Source: Hyphomicrobiales bacterium
Lineage (GTDB): Bacteria > Pseudomonadota > Alphaproteobacteria > Rhizobiales > Beijerinckiaceae
Assembly: GCA_900466745.1 (NCBI GenBank)
Contig: UBNE01000034.1
Coordinates: 86,843-150,842, forward strand
Direction: 5' to 3'
DNA length: 64,000 nucleotides
Position 1 is the stretch's first letter, and every line of letters starts with the position of its first letter. Of the stretch, positions 9,246 through 20,126 are shown piece after piece. Below the pieces are notes generated by a model. It was not told the DNA's origin and searched no databases. It saw nothing but the letters and a program-made list of their open reading frames with translations. Both the position numbers and the translations under genes were made by a program.

Positions 9246-10004
9246 TCAGGCCGGCTGGCCAAAGAACAGATCGCCGGCATCGATCAGCCGCCGCCCCGTC
9301 TCCGTCTCGAGTTCGAGGCGCCCGGTCGGGTCGAGCCCGGTGAAGCGGCCGCTCAGCGGCCCTTCCGGCAGGCGGATGGTGATCGTCTCGCCGAGGAAGG
9401 CGGCGCGCTCCAGCCAGGCCGCGCGGGTCGGACCGAAGCCGCCGGGCTCCGACCAGATCGCGAAGCGCCGGGCCCAGGCGTCGCTGAGGGCGGCGAGCAA
9501 GGCCTCGACGCTCGCCTCCGGCGCCAGCGCCTTGAGATAGGTCGCCGGATAGGGCGTATCGGAGGGGCAGGAGGCGATGTTGACGCCGCAGCCGAGGATG
9601 ACGTTGAGCCGCCCTGCCCGGCTCTCGCCCTCGAGCAGCAGGCCCGACATCTTGGCGCCGCCGAGCAGCAGGTCGTTCGGCCATTTCAGCCGGAGCGCCG
9701 CGGCGGCGGGGCCGAGCAGCCTGGCCACCGCGTCGTGCAAGGCGAGCCCGGCGACGAAGCCGAGCTGCGGCGCCAGCGCCGGCTCGCACGGGTCGGTCAG
9801 GAGCAGGCTGGCGTAGAGATTGCCGGGCGGCGAGCCCCATTGCCGGCCATGCCGGCCGCGGCCGGCATTCTGGCTGCGGGCGACGATCCAGAGCCGACCG
9901 GGCTCGCCCTGGTCGAGCGCGCGGCGGGCCTCCTCCATGGTCGAGCCGACCGCGTCGCGGACGATCAGCCGGTAGCCCGCGGCGCGGGCGGCTTCGCCGA
10001 GCAC
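9246..10004 (-). CDS. birA: Biotin--[acetyl-CoA-carboxylase] ligase (group I, no HTH)
   Basis: BirA activates biotin with ATP and transfers it to the biotin carboxyl carrier protein. The 252-residue protein shows AGRGRHGRQW (about residues 47-56, the biotinyl-AMP loop), the substrate region GNLYASLLL and KWPNDLLL. It lacks the N-terminal DNA-binding domain of E. coli BirA, so it is not expected to repress biotin genes. The start is GTG at 10002-10004, 11 nt after the nuoN stop. A nuoN-birA-rnj order is usual in Rhizobiales, so birA is probably read through from the nuo operon. Confidence 0.95.
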   Translation of the reverse strand: MLGEAARAAGYRLIVRDAVGSTMEEARRALDQGEPGRLWIVARSQNAGRGRHGRQWGSPPGNLYASLLLTDPCEPALAPQLGFVAGLALHDAVARLLGPAAAALRLKWPNDLLLGGAKMSGLLLEGESRAGRLNVILGCGVNIASCPSDTPYPATYLKALAPEASVEALLAALSDAWARRFAIWSEPGGFGPTRAAWLERAAFLGETITIRLPEGPLSGRFTGLDPTGRLELETETGRRLIDAGDLFFGQPA

Positions 10005-10015
10005 GCGCCGTCAGC

Positions 10016-11443
10016 TCAGAACAGCGACTTCGCAGCCGCCGCCGCCGAATTGAACAGCGGCGCCGGCACGAGCGAGAGCGCCAGCACGAACAGCGCCGAG
10101 ACGAACAGCACCGTGCGCACGCCGAGGTCGCCATGCTCGAAGGCCGGCTTCGGCTCGTCGAAATAGATCAGCTTGACGATGCGCAGATAGTAGTAGGCGC
10201 CGACGACGCTGGTCAGCACGCCGACCACGGCGAGCACGTAGAGCTTGGCGTCGATCGCGGCGAGAAAGACGTAGAACTTCGCCCAGAAGCCGGCCAGCGG
10301 CGGGATGCCGGCGAGCGAGAACATCATCATCGAATAGGCGAAGGCCATCCAGGGATTGGTCCGGGACAGGCCGGCGAGCTCGGACATGTCCTCGACCAGC
10401 TTGCCGTCGCGGCGCATCATCAGCACGCAGGCGAAGGCGCCGAGCGTGGTGGCGAGATAGACCGCCATATAGGTGATCACGCCCTGCACCCCGTCGGGCG
10501 TGCCGGCGGCGAGGCCGACCAGCGCGAAGCCCATATTGGCGATCGAGGAATAGGCGAGCAGGCGCTTGATGTTGCGCTGGCCGATCGCGGCGAAGGCGCC
10601 GAGCGCCATCGAGGCGATCGAGATGAAGACGATGATCTGGCGCCAGTCATGGATCGCGCCCGGGAAGGCGCCGATGAAGATGCGCACCACCATCGCCATG
10701 GCGGCCATCTTCGGGGCCGAGGCGAAGAAGGCGGCGACCGGGGTCGGCGCGCCCTCGTAGACGTCCGGCGTCCACATGTGGAACGGCACGGCGGAGATCT
10801 TGAAGACGACGCCGGCGGCGATGAAGACGATGCCGAAGACCAGGCCGAGCCCGGCATGGCCGCCCTGCGTCGCCGCGGCGATGCCGGTGAAGCTGACCGT
10901 GCCGGTGAAGCCGTAGACCAGCGAGCCGCCATAGAGCAGCATGCCGGAGGAGAGCGTGCCGAGGATGAAGTATTTCAGGCCGGCCTCGGTCGACCGGGCG
11001 CTGTCGCGGTCGAAGGCGGCGACGACATAGAGCGCGAGCGACTGCAGCTCGATGCCGACATAGAGGCCGATCAGGTCGTTGGCCGAGATCATCATCATCA
11101 TGCCGATGACGGCCAGCACGACGAGGACCGGGAACTCGAAGCGCATCACCCCGTCGCGGCGCAGCGGGCTGGAGGCGAGCAGGATCGCGGCGCCGGCGCC
11201 GATCAGCGTCAGCACCTTCATGAAGCGGGCGAAGGCGTCGACGACGAAGCTGCCGTTGAAGGTCGTGGCCCTGCCCTCGCCGGTGACGACGAGCACCAGC
11301 GCCGCGGCCAGCAGGATCAGCGCCGCGCCTTCGAGCAGGCGGGCGGCGCGCTCGCGCCGGATGGCGCCGACCAGCACCATGGCGATGGCGCCGATGGCCA
11401 GGATGATTTCCGGCAGGGCCGGGCCGAGAGCGGGCAGAGCCAT
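10016..11443 (-). CDS. nuoN: NADH-quinone oxidoreductase subunit N
   Basis: Antiporter-like membrane subunit of complex I, 475 residues, about 14 membrane helices. Recognisable are ELQSLALYVVAAFDRDSARSTEAG (the conserved Glu of TM5 region), KYFILGTLSSG, FKISAVPFHMWTPDVYEGAP, the key proton-path Lys in this region, and KRLLAYSSIANMGF. It couples electron transfer to proton translocation in the inner membrane. It is the last nuo gene, 10 bp downstream of nuoM. Confidence 0.97.
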   Translation of the reverse strand: MALPALGPALPEIILAIGAIAMVLVGAIRRERAARLLEGAALILLAAALVLVVTGEGRATTFNGSFVVDAFARFMKVLTLIGAGAAILLASSPLRRDGVMRFEFPVLVVLAVIGMMMMISANDLIGLYVGIELQSLALYVVAAFDRDSARSTEAGLKYFILGTLSSGMLLYGGSLVYGFTGTVSFTGIAAATQGGHAGLGLVFGIVFIAAGVVFKISAVPFHMWTPDVYEGAPTPVAAFFASAPKMAAMAMVVRIFIGAFPGAIHDWRQIIVFISIASMALGAFAAIGQRNIKRLLAYSSIANMGFALVGLAAGTPDGVQGVITYMAVYLATTLGAFACVLMMRRDGKLVEDMSELAGLSRTNPWMAFAYSMMMFSLAGIPPLAGFWAKFYVFLAAIDAKLYVLAVVGVLTSVVGAYYYLRIVKLIYFDEPKPAFEHGDLGVRTVLFVSALFVLALSLVPAPLFNSAAAAAKSLF

Positions 11444-11453
11444 GTCAGAGACC

Positions 11454-12968
11454 TTACTGCGCGGCCGCCAGCGCCGTCTTCGCGACGGTGAGCGCGGCCT
11501 GATAGTTCTTGATCAGCATTTCGGTCGGCGCCGCGAAGGCGTCGAGGATGGTGTGCGGCTGGATGCCGTACCAGATCGTCAGCAGCACGAGCGGGGCCAG
11601 GATCAGGACCTCGCGGCCGTTCAGATCCGAGATGTCCTTGAGCTCGGGCTTGGTGAGCTCGCCGAAGACGACGCGGCGATAGAGCCACAGCGCATAGGCG
11701 GCCGAGAGGATGACGCCCGAGGTGGCGAAGAAGGCGACCCAGGGATTGGCCCGGAAGGAGCCGAGCAGGGTCAGGAACTCGCCGACGAAGCCCGAGGTGC
11801 CCGGCAGGCCGACATTGGCCATGGTGAAGATCATGAACACCACCGCGTAGAGCGGCATCCGGTTCACCAGCCCGCCATAGGCGGCGATCTCGCGGGTATG
11901 CATGCGGTCGTAGATCACGCCGACGCAGAGGAAGAGCGCGCCCGAGACCAGCCCGTGGCTGACCATCTGGTACATCGCACCCTGGATGCCCTGCGGGGTC
12001 AGCGTGAACAGGCCCATGGTGACGAAGCCCATATGCGCCACCGAGGAATAGGCGATCAGCTTCTTCATGTCCTCCTGCATCAGCGCCACCAGCGAGGTGT
12101 AGACGATGGCGATGACGGAGAGCGCGAAGACCAGCGGCGCGAAGTAGTGCGACGCCTCCGGGAACATCGGGATCGAGAAGCGGATGAAGCCGTAGCCGCC
12201 CATCTTCAGCAGGATCGCGGCCAGCACGACCGAGCCGGCGGTCGGCGCCTCGACGTGGGCGTCGGGCAGCCAGGTATGCACCGGCCACATCGGCATCTTC
12301 ACCGCGAAGGAGGCGAAGAAGGCGAGCCAGAGCCAGGTCTGCATGCCGGCCGGGAACTTGTGGGCGAGCAGCGACGGAATGTCGGTGGTGCCGGCGTTCC
12401 AGTACATCGCCATCACGGCGAGCAGCATCAGCACCGAGCCGAGCAGCGTGTAGAGGAAGAACTTGTAGGAGGCGTAGACGCGCCGCTTCCCGCCCCAGAT
12501 GCCGATGATCAGGAACATCGGGATCAGGCCGGCCTCGAAGAACAGGTAGAACAGCACGAGGTCCAGCGCCGCGAAGACGCCGATCATCAGCGTCTCGAGC
12601 ACCAGGAAGGCGACCATGTACTCGGCCACCCGCTTCTCGACCGAGGTCCAGGAGGCGAGGATGCAGAACGGCATCAGGAAGGCCGTCAGCACGATGAAGG
12701 GGAAGGAGAAGCCGTCGACGCCGAGCTTAAAGCGGATCGCCTCCGAGATCCAGCCATGGCTCTCGACGAGCTGGAAGCCGGGATCGGCCGTGTCGAAGCG
12801 GCTCCAGGCGACGCAGGCGAGCACGAAGGCGAGCACCGTCGTGAACAGCGCGATCCAGCGCGCATTGGAGGAGACCGAGGCCTCGTCGCCGCGCAGCACG
12901 AGGATCAGGGCCGCGCCGACCAGCGGCAGGATCAGGAGACCGGTGAGGATACCGAAGCCGAACATCAT
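11454..12968 (-). CDS. nuoM: NADH-quinone oxidoreductase subunit M
   Basis: Second antiporter-like proton-pumping subunit of complex I, 504 residues. Characteristic are [20 protein letters not shown], which has the essential Glu of TM5, [37 protein letters not shown] with the pathway Lys, and [13 protein letters not shown]. It begins with two Met codons at 12968/12965 only one base after the nuoL stop, so the two are coupled. The length matches the family. Confidence 0.97.
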   Translation of the reverse strand: MMFGFGILTGLLILPLVGAALILVLRGDEASVSSNARWIALFTTVLAFVLACVAWSRFDTADPGFQLVESHGWISEAIRFKLGVDGFSFPFIVLTAFLMPFCILASWTSVEKRVAEYMVAFLVLETLMIGVFAALDLVLFYLFFEAGLIPMFLIIGIWGGKRRVYASYKFFLYTLLGSVLMLLAVMAMYWNAGTTDIPSLLAHKFPAGMQTWLWLAFFASFAVKMPMWPVHTWLPDAHVEAPTAGSVVLAAILLKMGGYGFIRFSIPMFPEASHYFAPLVFALSVIAIVYTSLVALMQEDMKKLIAYSSVAHMGFVTMGLFTLTPQGIQGAMYQMVSHGLVSGALFLCVGVIYDRMHTREIAAYGGLVNRMPLYAVVFMIFTMANVGLPGTSGFVGEFLTLLGSFRANPWVAFFATSGVILSAAYALWLYRRVVFGELTKPELKDISDLNGREVLILAPLVLLTIWYGIQPHTILDAFAAPTEMLIKNYQAALTVAKTALAAAQ

Positions 12969-12969
12969 C

Positions 12970-15009
12970 TCACCCGCGGGTCACGAGATACCAGGTCACC
13001 AGCCCGGCGACACCGATCAGCATGGCGAAGGCATAGTGATAGACATAGCCGCTCTGCAGCCTGACGACGCGGTTGGTCACGTCGACCACGCGGGCCGAGA
13101 CGCCGTCCGGACCGAAGCCGTCGATGACGAAGCCGTCGCCCTTCTTCCAGAGAAAGCGGCCGAGCCACTTCGCCGGACGCACGAACAGGAAGTCGTAGAT
13201 CTCGTCGAAGTACCACTTGTTGAGCAGGAACTGGTAGAGCGCCGGGTTCGCCGCGGCGAGCCTGCCGGGAACGTCCGGCCGGCGGACATACATGTACCAG
13301 GCCAGCACGAAGCCGATCAGCATCGCCAGGAAGGGCGAGACCATCACCCAGACCGGCACCTCGTGCATCTCGTGCAGGATGTGGTTGTCCTTGCCCATGA
13401 ACAGCGCCGACTTCCAGAAATGCGCGAAGTCATGGCCGATGAAGTATTCCTTGAAGGCGAAGCCGGCCGCGATCGCGCCGATCGAAAGCAGGGCCAGCGG
13501 CAGCAGCATCACCCAGGGGCTCTCATGCGGCGTGTGGCCGTGGCCGTGATCGTCATGCGCATGGTCGTCCTGCGCATGGTCGTCATGGCCGTGCGCGGCA
13601 TGGGCGTGATCGTCGTGACCATGCGCGGCATGGCCCCAGCGCGGCGCGCCCTCGAAGGTCAGGAAGTAGAGGCGCCAGGAGTAGAAGGAGGTCATGCAGG
13701 CCGCGACGACCAGCAGCACGAAGGCATAGGACGAGGCGAAGCCGCCATGCGCCACCGAGGCATAGGCGCTCTCGATGATCGCGTCCTTCGAGAAGAAGCC
13801 GGCGAAGCCGAGCACGGTGCCGGGGATGCCGAAGCCGGTCAGCGCCAGCGTGCCGATCGTCATCGTCGCCGCGGTAAAGGGGATGTACTTCCTCAGCCCA
13901 CCCATATGGCGCATGTCCTGCTCGTGGTGCATCGCATGGATGACCGAGCCGGCGCCGAGGAAGAGCAGCGCCTTGAAGAAGGCGTGGGTGAACAGGTGGA
14001 AGACGCCGGCGCCGTAATTGCCGACGCCGAGCGCGACGAACATGTAGCCGAGCTGCGAGCAGGTCGAATAGGCGATGACACGCTTGATGTCGTTCTGCAC
14101 CAGGCCGACCGTGGCGGCGAAGAAGGCCGTGGTGGCGCCGATGACGACGACGACCGTGAGCGCGACGGGCGCGTATTCGAAGACGGGCGAGAGCCGCGCC
14201 ACCATGAACACGCCGGCCGTGACCATGGTCGCCGCATGGATCAGGGCGGAAACCGGGGTCGGGCCTTCCATCGCGTCCGGCAGCCAGGTGTGCAACAGGA
14301 ACTGCGCCGACTTGCCCATGGCGCCCATGAACAGCAGCAGACAGGTCAGGGTCAGCGCGTTCCAGTCATAGCCGAGGAAGCGGAAGCCCTGGCCGACCAT
14401 CTCGCCGGCGCGCGGGAAGATCGCGTCGAAGGTGACCGCACCGAACAGGACGAAGATCAGGAAGATGCCGAGCAGGAAGCCGAAATCGCCGACGCGGTTG
14501 ACGATGAAGGCCTTCATCGCCGCGGCATTGGCCGAGGGCTTCTGGTACCAGAAGCCGATCAGCAGATAGGAGGCGAGGCCGACGCCTTCCCAGCCGAAGA
14601 ACATCTGCAGGAGGTTGTCGGCCGTCACCAGCATCAGCATGGCGAAGGTGAAGAGCGAGAGATAGGCGAAGAAGCGCGGCCGGTGCGGATCCTCGTGCAT
14701 GTAGCCGATCGAGTAGAGGTGCACGAGCGACGAAACGGTGTTGACGACGACCAGCATCACCGCGGTCAGCGTGTCGATGCGGAAGGCCCAGTCGACCTGC
14801 AATTCGCCCGAGGCGATCCAGCTCGCGACCTGAATGCGCGTCGTGCCGGCGCCGAAGCCGACCTGGAAGAAGGCGATCCAGGACAGCACCGCCGAGACGA
14901 CGAGCAGCGAGGTCGTGACGATTTCGGAGCCGCGCGCGCCGATCAGCCGGCCGAACAGGCCGGCGATCAGGAAGCCGATGAGAGGTAGGAAGACGATCGC
15001 GTGATACAT
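12970..15009 (-). CDS. nuoL: NADH-quinone oxidoreductase subunit L, with His-rich loop
   Basis: Largest antiporter-like subunit of complex I, 679 residues, with the lateral helix at the C-terminus that ties the membrane arm together. Visible are [54 protein letters not shown] with the conserved Lys, and [15 protein letters not shown]. An unusual stretch rich in His and Asp lies at about residues 457-497 (plus-strand 13520-13640), with repeats such as [17 protein letters not shown]. It lies in a loop between late membrane helices and may bind metal. Ordinary NuoL has a short polar loop there. Confidence 0.97.
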   Translation of the reverse strand: MYHAIVFLPLIGFLIAGLFGRLIGARGSEIVTTSLLVVSAVLSWIAFFQVGFGAGTTRIQVASWIASGELQVDWAFRIDTLTAVMLVVVNTVSSLVHLYSIGYMHEDPHRPRFFAYLSLFTFAMLMLVTADNLLQMFFGWEGVGLASYLLIGFWYQKPSANAAAMKAFIVNRVGDFGFLLGIFLIFVLFGAVTFDAIFPRAGEMVGQGFRFLGYDWNALTLTCLLLFMGAMGKSAQFLLHTWLPDAMEGPTPVSALIHAATMVTAGVFMVARLSPVFEYAPVALTVVVVIGATTAFFAATVGLVQNDIKRVIAYSTCSQLGYMFVALGVGNYGAGVFHLFTHAFFKALLFLGAGSVIHAMHHEQDMRHMGGLRKYIPFTAATMTIGTLALTGFGIPGTVLGFAGFFSKDAIIESAYASVAHGGFASSYAFVLLVVAACMTSFYSWRLYFLTFEGAPRWGHAAHGHDDHAHAAHGHDDHAQDDHAHDDHGHGHTPHESPWVMLLPLALLSIGAIAAGFAFKEYFIGHDFAHFWKSALFMGKDNHILHEMHEVPVWVMVSPFLAMLIGFVLAWYMYVRRPDVPGRLAAANPALYQFLLNKWYFDEIYDFLFVRPAKWLGRFLWKKGDGFVIDGFGPDGVSARVVDVTNRVVRLQSGYVYHYAFAMLIGVAGLVTWYLVTRG

Positions 15010-15039
15010 GGTCGTGAGGTCCAGGCGCTGGGGAAGCGC

Positions 15040-15348
15040 TCAGCCTTTCATCATGTTGATGTCTTCCACCGCGATCGAGCCGCGGTTGCGGAAGTAGACG
15101 ACGAGGATGGCCAGCCCGATCGCGGCCTCGGCCGCCGCCACCGTCAGCACGAACAGGGCGAAGACCTGGCCGAGGATATCGCCCAGGAAGCTCGAGAAGG
15201 CGACGAAGTTGATGTTCGCCGAGAGCAGGATCAGCTCGAGCGACATCAGGATGACGATGACGTTCTTGCGGTTGATGAAGATGCCGAGCACGCCGAGCGT
15301 GAACAGGATGGCGCCGACGGCGAGATAGTGGCCCAGTCCGATCATCAT
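15040..15348 (-). CDS. nuoK: NADH-quinone oxidoreductase subunit K
   Basis: 102-residue, three-helix subunit of complex I. The two conserved membrane glutamates are in [15 protein letters not shown] and [15 protein letters not shown]. The start is an ATG at 15346-15348 that overlaps the nuoJ stop by 4 nt (ATGA), which couples the pair. The length is typical. nuoL follows after 30 bp. Confidence 0.97.
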   Translation of the reverse strand: MMIGLGHYLAVGAILFTLGVLGIFINRKNVIVILMSLELILLSANINFVAFSSFLGDILGQVFALFVLTVAAAEAAIGLAILVVYFRNRGSIAVEDINMMKG

Positions 15349-15968
15349 GCCATCTCCTCGGGAACACCGGCGCGCGAGGGCACCTGCTTGACCTCCATGG
15401 CGGCCTCCTTGGTGCGGGCGTTCTGGGCCGGGACGCTCTGGCGCTTGATGCCCTTGCGGTCGCGCAGCGTCAGCACGATCGCGCCGATCATCGCGACCAG
15501 CAGCACCAGCCCGGCGGCCTGGAAGTAGTAGACATACTGGGTGTAAAGCACCCGGCCGAGCGCCTCGGTGTTGGTCATGCCGGTCGGGATCGCCGCGACC
15601 GGCGCCTTGACGAGCTGCGGGTCGATGGCCCAGGCGCCGAGCACCATCAAAAGCTCGACGGCGAAGATGAAGCCGATCAGCGCGCCGATCGGCAGGTAGT
15701 TGAGGAAGCCCTGGCGGAACTCGGCGAAATCGACGTCGAGCATCATCACCACGAAGAGGAAGAGCACCGCGACCGCGCCGACATAGACGACGACCAGCAG
15801 CATCGCCAGGAACTCGGCGCCCAGCAGCACGAACAGCCCGGCCGCGTTGACGAAGGCCAGGATCAGGAACAGCACCGAATGCACGGGGTTGCGCGACGTC
15901 ACCACCATGAAGGCGGACGCCACGGTCACCCCTGCGAAGAGATAGAAGAAAGCCGCTGCGGCATTCAT
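15345..15968 (-). CDS. nuoJ: NADH-quinone oxidoreductase subunit J
   Basis: 207-residue membrane subunit of complex I with five helices. The family block [33 protein letters not shown] and the pi-bulge helix [19 protein letters not shown] are intact. The polar C-terminus beyond residue 165 ([14 protein letters not shown]) is longer than in E. coli but normal for alphaproteobacteria. The gene is separated from nuoI by 289 bp holding a P1 palindrome and a likely internal promoter at 16057-16085. Confidence 0.97.
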   Translation of the reverse strand: MNAAAAFFYLFAGVTVASAFMVVTSRNPVHSVLFLILAFVNAAGLFVLLGAEFLAMLLVVVYVGAVAVLFLFVVMMLDVDFAEFRQGFLNYLPIGALIGFIFAVELLMVLGAWAIDPQLVKAPVAAIPTGMTNTEALGRVLYTQYVYYFQAAGLVLLVAMIGAIVLTLRDRKGIKRQSVPAQNARTKEAAMEVKQVPSRAGVPEEMA

Positions 15969-16056
15969 CTCGGCCAGCCCTTCCCGCCCCTTTCCGGAGC
16001 GGTCCTCGTTTGGTTCGTGCTCCGGGACTCAAAAGGACCCGGCGCAATTTGGAGCG

Positions 16057-16085
16057 TCTATAATCAGGCCCGCCGTGCCGGACAA
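16057..16085 (-). promoter_or_regulatory. Candidate internal promoter for nuoJKLMN
   Basis: On the minus strand TTGTCC (16080-16085) and TATAGA (16057-16062) are separated by exactly 17 nt, about 90 bp upstream of the nuoJ start. This is a good sigma-70-type pair in otherwise GC-rich DNA. It would allow the membrane-arm genes to be transcribed despite the palindrome inserted after nuoI. Confidence 0.5.
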
Positions 16086-16123
16086 CCGCGCGGCGGGTCT
16101 GGTCTCGTTCGGTTTTCCATGCC

Positions 16124-16233
16124 GTCATCCCGGACAAGCCGCGAAGCGGCGCCGATCCGGGATCCATGCCGGAGCGCTACCGGCACAGGTTCAGGCATGG
16201 ATCCCGGGTCTCCCTGCGGTCGCCCGGGATGAC
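16124..16233. repeat. Palindromic repeat, family P1, copy 3, inside the nuo operon
   Basis: About 110 bp bounded by GTCATCCCGGAC and GGGATGAC with the shared inner GGGATCCATGCC / GGCATGGATCCCGGGTC pair. It interrupts the nuo operon between nuoI and nuoJ and could attenuate or process the transcript. Confidence 0.85.
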
Positions 16234-16257
16234 CGCCGGGAGGCGGCCGGAAAAGCA

Positions 16258-16746
16258 TCACCGATAGGGCGCGTCCATCGCGATGTTGCGCGCGATCTCG
16301 CGTTCCCAGCGCGCGCCGTTCGCGAGCAGCTTGTCCTTGTCGTAGAACAGCTCCTCGCGGGTCTCGGTCGCGAACTCGAAATTCGGCCCCTCGACGATGG
16401 CATCGACCGGGCAGGCCTCCTGGCAGAAGCCGCAATAGATGCACTTGGTCATGTCGATGTCGTAGCGGGTGGTGCGGCGCGTGCCGTCGTTGCGGCGCGG
16501 GCCGGCCTCGATGGTGATGGCCTGCGCCGGGCAGATCGCCTCGCAGAGCTTGCAGGCGATGCAGCGCTCCTCGCCGTTGGGATAGCGGCGCAGCGCGTGC
16601 TCGCCGCGGAAGCGCGGCGAGAGCTGGCCCTTCTCGAACGGGTAGTTGAGCGTCGCCTTCGGCTTGAAGAAATAGCGCATCGACAGGCCGATCGCCCCGA
16701 CGAACTCCTTCAGCAGCAGGCCCCTTGCGGCTTGCGCGAGTGACAT
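16258..16746 (-). CDS. nuoI: NADH-quinone oxidoreductase subunit I
   Basis: 162-residue hydrophilic-arm subunit holding iron-sulfur clusters N6a and N6b. Two complete 4Fe-4S motifs are seen: [15 protein letters not shown] at about residues 61-75 and [15 protein letters not shown] at about residues 100-114. The N-terminal amphipathic region ([18 protein letters not shown]) contacts the membrane. Length and motif spacing are typical. A small membrane-protein gene lies 20 bp upstream, between it and nuoH. Confidence 0.98.
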   Translation of the reverse strand: MSLAQAARGLLLKEFVGAIGLSMRYFFKPKATLNYPFEKGQLSPRFRGEHALRRYPNGEERCIACKLCEAICPAQAITIEAGPRRNDGTRRTTRYDIDMTKCIYCGFCQEACPVDAIVEGPNFEFATETREELFYDKDKLLANGARWEREIARNIAMDAPYR

Positions 16747-16766
16747 CGCCTTCGTCCTTTACATCC

Positions 16767-17003
16767 TCAGCCGAACAAGGTCCGGCCGATCACGAAACCC
16801 AGGATCGGCGTGAAGCCGACCGTCATTGCCATCAGCGCCCACCGCAGGATGCGGATGCGGCGCTCGTAATCCATCTTCTCGGCCTCGGTCCCGGAGCGAT
16901 CCGTGCGCCTCAGCGCCCCGATCACCACCGCCGACATCAGCCGGTACTCCAGCAGGCCGAGCCCGAGGCCGATCGCGGCGCCGAGCAGGCCGGCCCCATT
17001 CAT
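16767..17003 (-). CDS. Small two-helix membrane protein inside the nuo operon
   Basis: A 78-residue protein ([20 protein letters not shown]... to [10 protein letters not shown]) with helices at about residues 4-31 and 54-76 and a basic, charged loop ([19 protein letters not shown]). Its ATG overlaps the end of nuoH (GGATGAATGG), and nuoI starts 20 bp downstream of its stop, so it is within the complex I transcript. I do not recognise a family. It could be an accessory or assembly subunit, but that is inference. The reading frame is open without stops and its start is coupled to nuoH, which supports a real gene. Confidence 0.75.
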   Translation of the reverse strand: MNGAGLLGAAIGLGLGLLEYRLMSAVVIGALRRTDRSGTEAEKMDYERRIRILRWALMAMTVGFTPILGFVIGRTLFG

Positions 17004-18052
17004 CCCGCCACCGGCGCCCAGCCCATGACCTGCAGCACCAGCGCCACGACGATCACGCTGGCGAGCGAGAGCGGCAGGAAGACCTTCCAGCCCAGGCGCA
17101 TGAGCTGGTCGTAGCGGTAGCGCGGCACGAAGGCCTTCACCAGCGCGAACATGAAGAACACCAGGCAGACCTTGAGCGCGAACCAGAACACGCCGGGCAG
17201 CCAGGTGAAGGGCGGAAGCTGGACCGGAGGCGCCCAGCCGCCGAGGAACAGGATCGTGGTCAGCGAGCACATGGTCATGATCGCCACGTATTCGCCGAGC
17301 ATGAACAGCAGGTACGGCGTCGAGGAATACTCGACCATGAAGCCCGCCACGAGTTCGGATTCCGCCTCGGCCAGGTCGAAGGGCGGCCGGTTCGTCTCGG
17401 CCAGCGCCGAGACGAAGAAGACGACGAACATCGGGAAGAGCGGAATGAAGTACCAGTTCAGGATCGAGAGCCACGGCACGCCCAGCGCATGGGCGAGCCC
17501 GCGGTTCTGCTGCGCCTCGACCACGGCCGAGAGGTTGAGCGAGCCGACGCAGAGCAGCACGGTGATGATGACGAAGCCGATCGAGACCTCGTAGGAGACC
17601 ATCTGCGCGGCCGAGCGCAGCGCGCTCATGAACGGATATTTCGAGTTCGAGGCCCAGCCGGCCATGATGATGCCGTAGATGCCGAGCGAGGAGATGGCGA
17701 GGATATAGAGGATGCCGACATTGATGTCGGCGATCGCCCAGCCCTCCGCCACCGGAATCACCGCCCAGGCGCCGAGCGCCAGCAGGCAGGAGACGAAGGG
17801 CGCCAGCAGGAAGATGCCCTTGTTGGCGCCGGCCGGGATGATCGGCTCCTTGAGCGCGAACTTGATCAGGTCCGCGAAGCTCTGGAACAGCCCCCACGGG
17901 CCGACGACGTTCGGGCCGCGGCGCAACTGCACCGCCGCCCAGACCTTGCGGTCGGCCAGCAGGATATAGGCGATGAAGACCAGCAGGCAGACCAGCAGCA
18001 GCAGGCTCTTGCCGAGGATGATCGCGATATCGAGGACGAGGTCCCAGTTCAT
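17000..18052 (-). CDS. nuoH: NADH-quinone oxidoreductase subunit H
   Basis: 350-residue membrane subunit that forms the quinone-binding chamber with NuoB and NuoD. Conserved blocks are [86 protein letters not shown] and [21 protein letters not shown] [13 protein letters not shown]. About eight helices. It lies 6 bp downstream of nuoG and is coupled to the small gene that follows. Confidence 0.98.
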   Translation of the reverse strand: MNWDLVLDIAIILGKSLLLLVCLLVFIAYILLADRKVWAAVQLRRGPNVVGPWGLFQSFADLIKFALKEPIIPAGANKGIFLLAPFVSCLLALGAWAVIPVAEGWAIADINVGILYILAISSLGIYGIIMAGWASNSKYPFMSALRSAAQMVSYEVSIGFVIITVLLCVGSLNLSAVVEAQQNRGLAHALGVPWLSILNWYFIPLFPMFVVFFVSALAETNRPPFDLAEAESELVAGFMVEYSSTPYLLFMLGEYVAIMTMCSLTTILFLGGWAPPVQLPPFTWLPGVFWFALKVCLVFFMFALVKAFVPRYRYDQLMRLGWKVFLPLSLASVIVVALVLQVMGWAPVAG

Positions 18053-18058
18053 GGCCGG

Positions 18059-20122
18059 TTACTCCGCCGCCTGCTGGTGCCGGCCCGAGGCCAGCGCCGA
18101 GCATTCCGCCATCACGGCGGAGGCACGCGCGATCGGGTTGGTCTGGTAGAAATCGCCGATGGGCGAGACGAAGCCCGCCTTGTCGGTCTTGCCGCCGCGG
18201 CCGGCAAGGCTGCCGATCGCCGCAGCGTCGTTGGCCGGCAGCCCGTCGATAGCGGCGAATTGCGGATGGGCCTCGTAGAGCGCCTTGCGCAGGCCGGAAA
18301 GCGAGTCGAAGGGCAGCGTCTTGCCGAGATGGCCGGAGAGCGCACGCAGGATCGCCCAGTCCTCGCGGGCGTCGCCCGGCGGGAAGGTGGCGCGCTCGCC
18401 GATCTGGACGCGGCCTTCGGTGTTGACGTAGGTGCCCGACTTCTCGGTATAGGCCGCGCCGGGCAGGATGACGTCGGCGCGGTGGGCGCCCTTGTCGCCA
18501 TGCGTGCCCTGATAGACGACGAAGGCGCCTTCCGGCACGTCGATCTCGTCGGCCCCCAGCAGGAAGAGCAGGTCGAGCGCGCCCGGCTGGAGCATGCCCG
18601 CCACGTCCAGTCCCCCCTCGCCCGGCACGAAGCCGAGATCGAGCCCGCCGACGCGGGCGGCGGCGGTATGGATCACGCCGAAGCCGTTCCAGCCTTCGGT
18701 GACGGCGCCGAGGGCCTGCGCCGCCTTGGCGGCGAGCGAGAGCACGGCCTCGCCGTCGGCGCGGGCGAGCGCGCCCTGCCCGACCAGCACCATCGGCTTG
18801 CCGCCGGCAGCGGCGGCCGACTTCACGACCTCGGCCAGCGTCTCCGGGCCGGCGCCGAGATAGTCATAGCTATAGGTCAGATCGGCCTTCTCGCCGATGA
18901 GGTCGATCTTGAAGTCGCCGCGCAGCCAGCGCTTGCGGATGCGCGCGTTCAGGATCGGCGCCTCGCGGCGCGGATTCGCGCCGACGATCAGCAGCGAGGT
19001 CGCCTCCTCGATGCCGGCGATGCCGGCGTTGAGAACGTAGGAGGCGCGGCCGAACCGCGGATGCAGCCTGGTGCCGTCCTGGCGGGAGTCCAGATTGGCG
19101 CTGCCGAGGGCGGCGATCAGGCTCTTCAGCGCGAACATCTCCTCGACCGCGGCGAGATCGCCGGCGATGGCGCCGATCTTCTCGGGCGCGGTCGCCTTCA
19201 CCTTGGCGGCGATGGCGGCGAAGGCCTCGCTCCAGCTCGCGGGGCGCAGGCGGCCATGCTCGCGCAGATAGGGCCGGTCGAGGCGCTGCGTCTTGAGCCC
19301 GTCGGCGACGTGGCGGGTCTTGTCGGAGATCCACTCCTCGTTCACCGCCTCGTTGAGGCGAGGCAGGATGCGCATCACTTCCTTGCCGCGGGAATCGACG
19401 CGGATCGCCGAGCCGACGGCGTCCATCACGTCGATGCTCTCGGTCTTGGAGAGCTCCCAGGGCCGGGCCTTGTTCTGGTAGGGCTTCGAGGTCAGCGCCC
19501 CGACCGGGCAGAGGTCGACGACATTGCCCTGCAATTCGGAGGTCATCGCCCGCTCGAGATAGGTGGTGATCTCCATGTCCTCGCCGCGGCCGATGGCGCC
19601 GAGATCGGAGGCGCCGGCGACCTCGGTGGTGAAGCGGACGCAGCGCGTGCACTGGATGCAGCGCGTCATCGTCGTCTTGACCAGCGGGCCGATATATTTG
19701 TCCTCGACGGCGCGCTTGTTCTCGGCGAAGCGCGAGGAATCCGTGCCGAAGGCCATGGCCTGGTCCTGCAGGTCGCATTCGCCGCCCTGGTCGCAGATCG
19801 GGCAGTCGAGCGGGTGGTTGATGAGCAGGAACTCCATCACCCCTTCGCGCGCCTTCTTGACCATCGGCGACTTGGTCATGACGACCGGCGGCTCGCCGTT
19901 CGGGCCGGGGCGCAGGTCGCGCACGCCGATGGCGCAGGAGGCCTGCGGCTTCGGCGGGCCGCCCTTCACCTCGACGAGGCACATGCGGCAATTGCCGGCG
20001 ATCGAGAGCCGCTCATGGAAGCAGAAGCGCGGGATCTCGGCCCCCGCGGCCTCGCAGGCCTGGAGGACGGTGTAGTCGGCCGGAACGTCGACCTCGATGC
20101 CGTCGATGACGATTTTGGTCAT
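18059..20122 (-). CDS. nuoG: NADH-quinone oxidoreductase subunit G
   Basis: 687-residue large iron-sulfur subunit of the peripheral arm. The N-terminal [2Fe-2S] domain has [15 protein letters not shown] at about residues 34-48. Then come the His-ligated cluster region [17 protein letters not shown] near residue 100, the 4Fe-4S motif [10 protein letters not shown] near 150, and a molybdopterin-oxidoreductase-like domain without cofactor. The start [19 protein letters not shown] is standard. It lies 4 bp downstream of nuoF. Confidence 0.97.
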   Translation of the reverse strand: MTKIVIDGIEVDVPADYTVLQACEAAGAEIPRFCFHERLSIAGNCRMCLVEVKGGPPKPQASCAIGVRDLRPGPNGEPPVVMTKSPMVKKAREGVMEFLLINHPLDCPICDQGGECDLQDQAMAFGTDSSRFAENKRAVEDKYIGPLVKTTMTRCIQCTRCVRFTTEVAGASDLGAIGRGEDMEITTYLERAMTSELQGNVVDLCPVGALTSKPYQNKARPWELSKTESIDVMDAVGSAIRVDSRGKEVMRILPRLNEAVNEEWISDKTRHVADGLKTQRLDRPYLREHGRLRPASWSEAFAAIAAKVKATAPEKIGAIAGDLAAVEEMFALKSLIAALGSANLDSRQDGTRLHPRFGRASYVLNAGIAGIEEATSLLIVGANPRREAPILNARIRKRWLRGDFKIDLIGEKADLTYSYDYLGAGPETLAEVVKSAAAAGGKPMVLVGQGALARADGEAVLSLAAKAAQALGAVTEGWNGFGVIHTAAARVGGLDLGFVPGEGGLDVAGMLQPGALDLLFLLGADEIDVPEGAFVVYQGTHGDKGAHRADVILPGAAYTEKSGTYVNTEGRVQIGERATFPPGDAREDWAILRALSGHLGKTLPFDSLSGLRKALYEAHPQFAAIDGLPANDAAAIGSLAGRGGKTDKAGFVSPIGDFYQTNPIARASAVMAECSALASGRHQQAAE

Positions 20123-20126
20123 GGTC

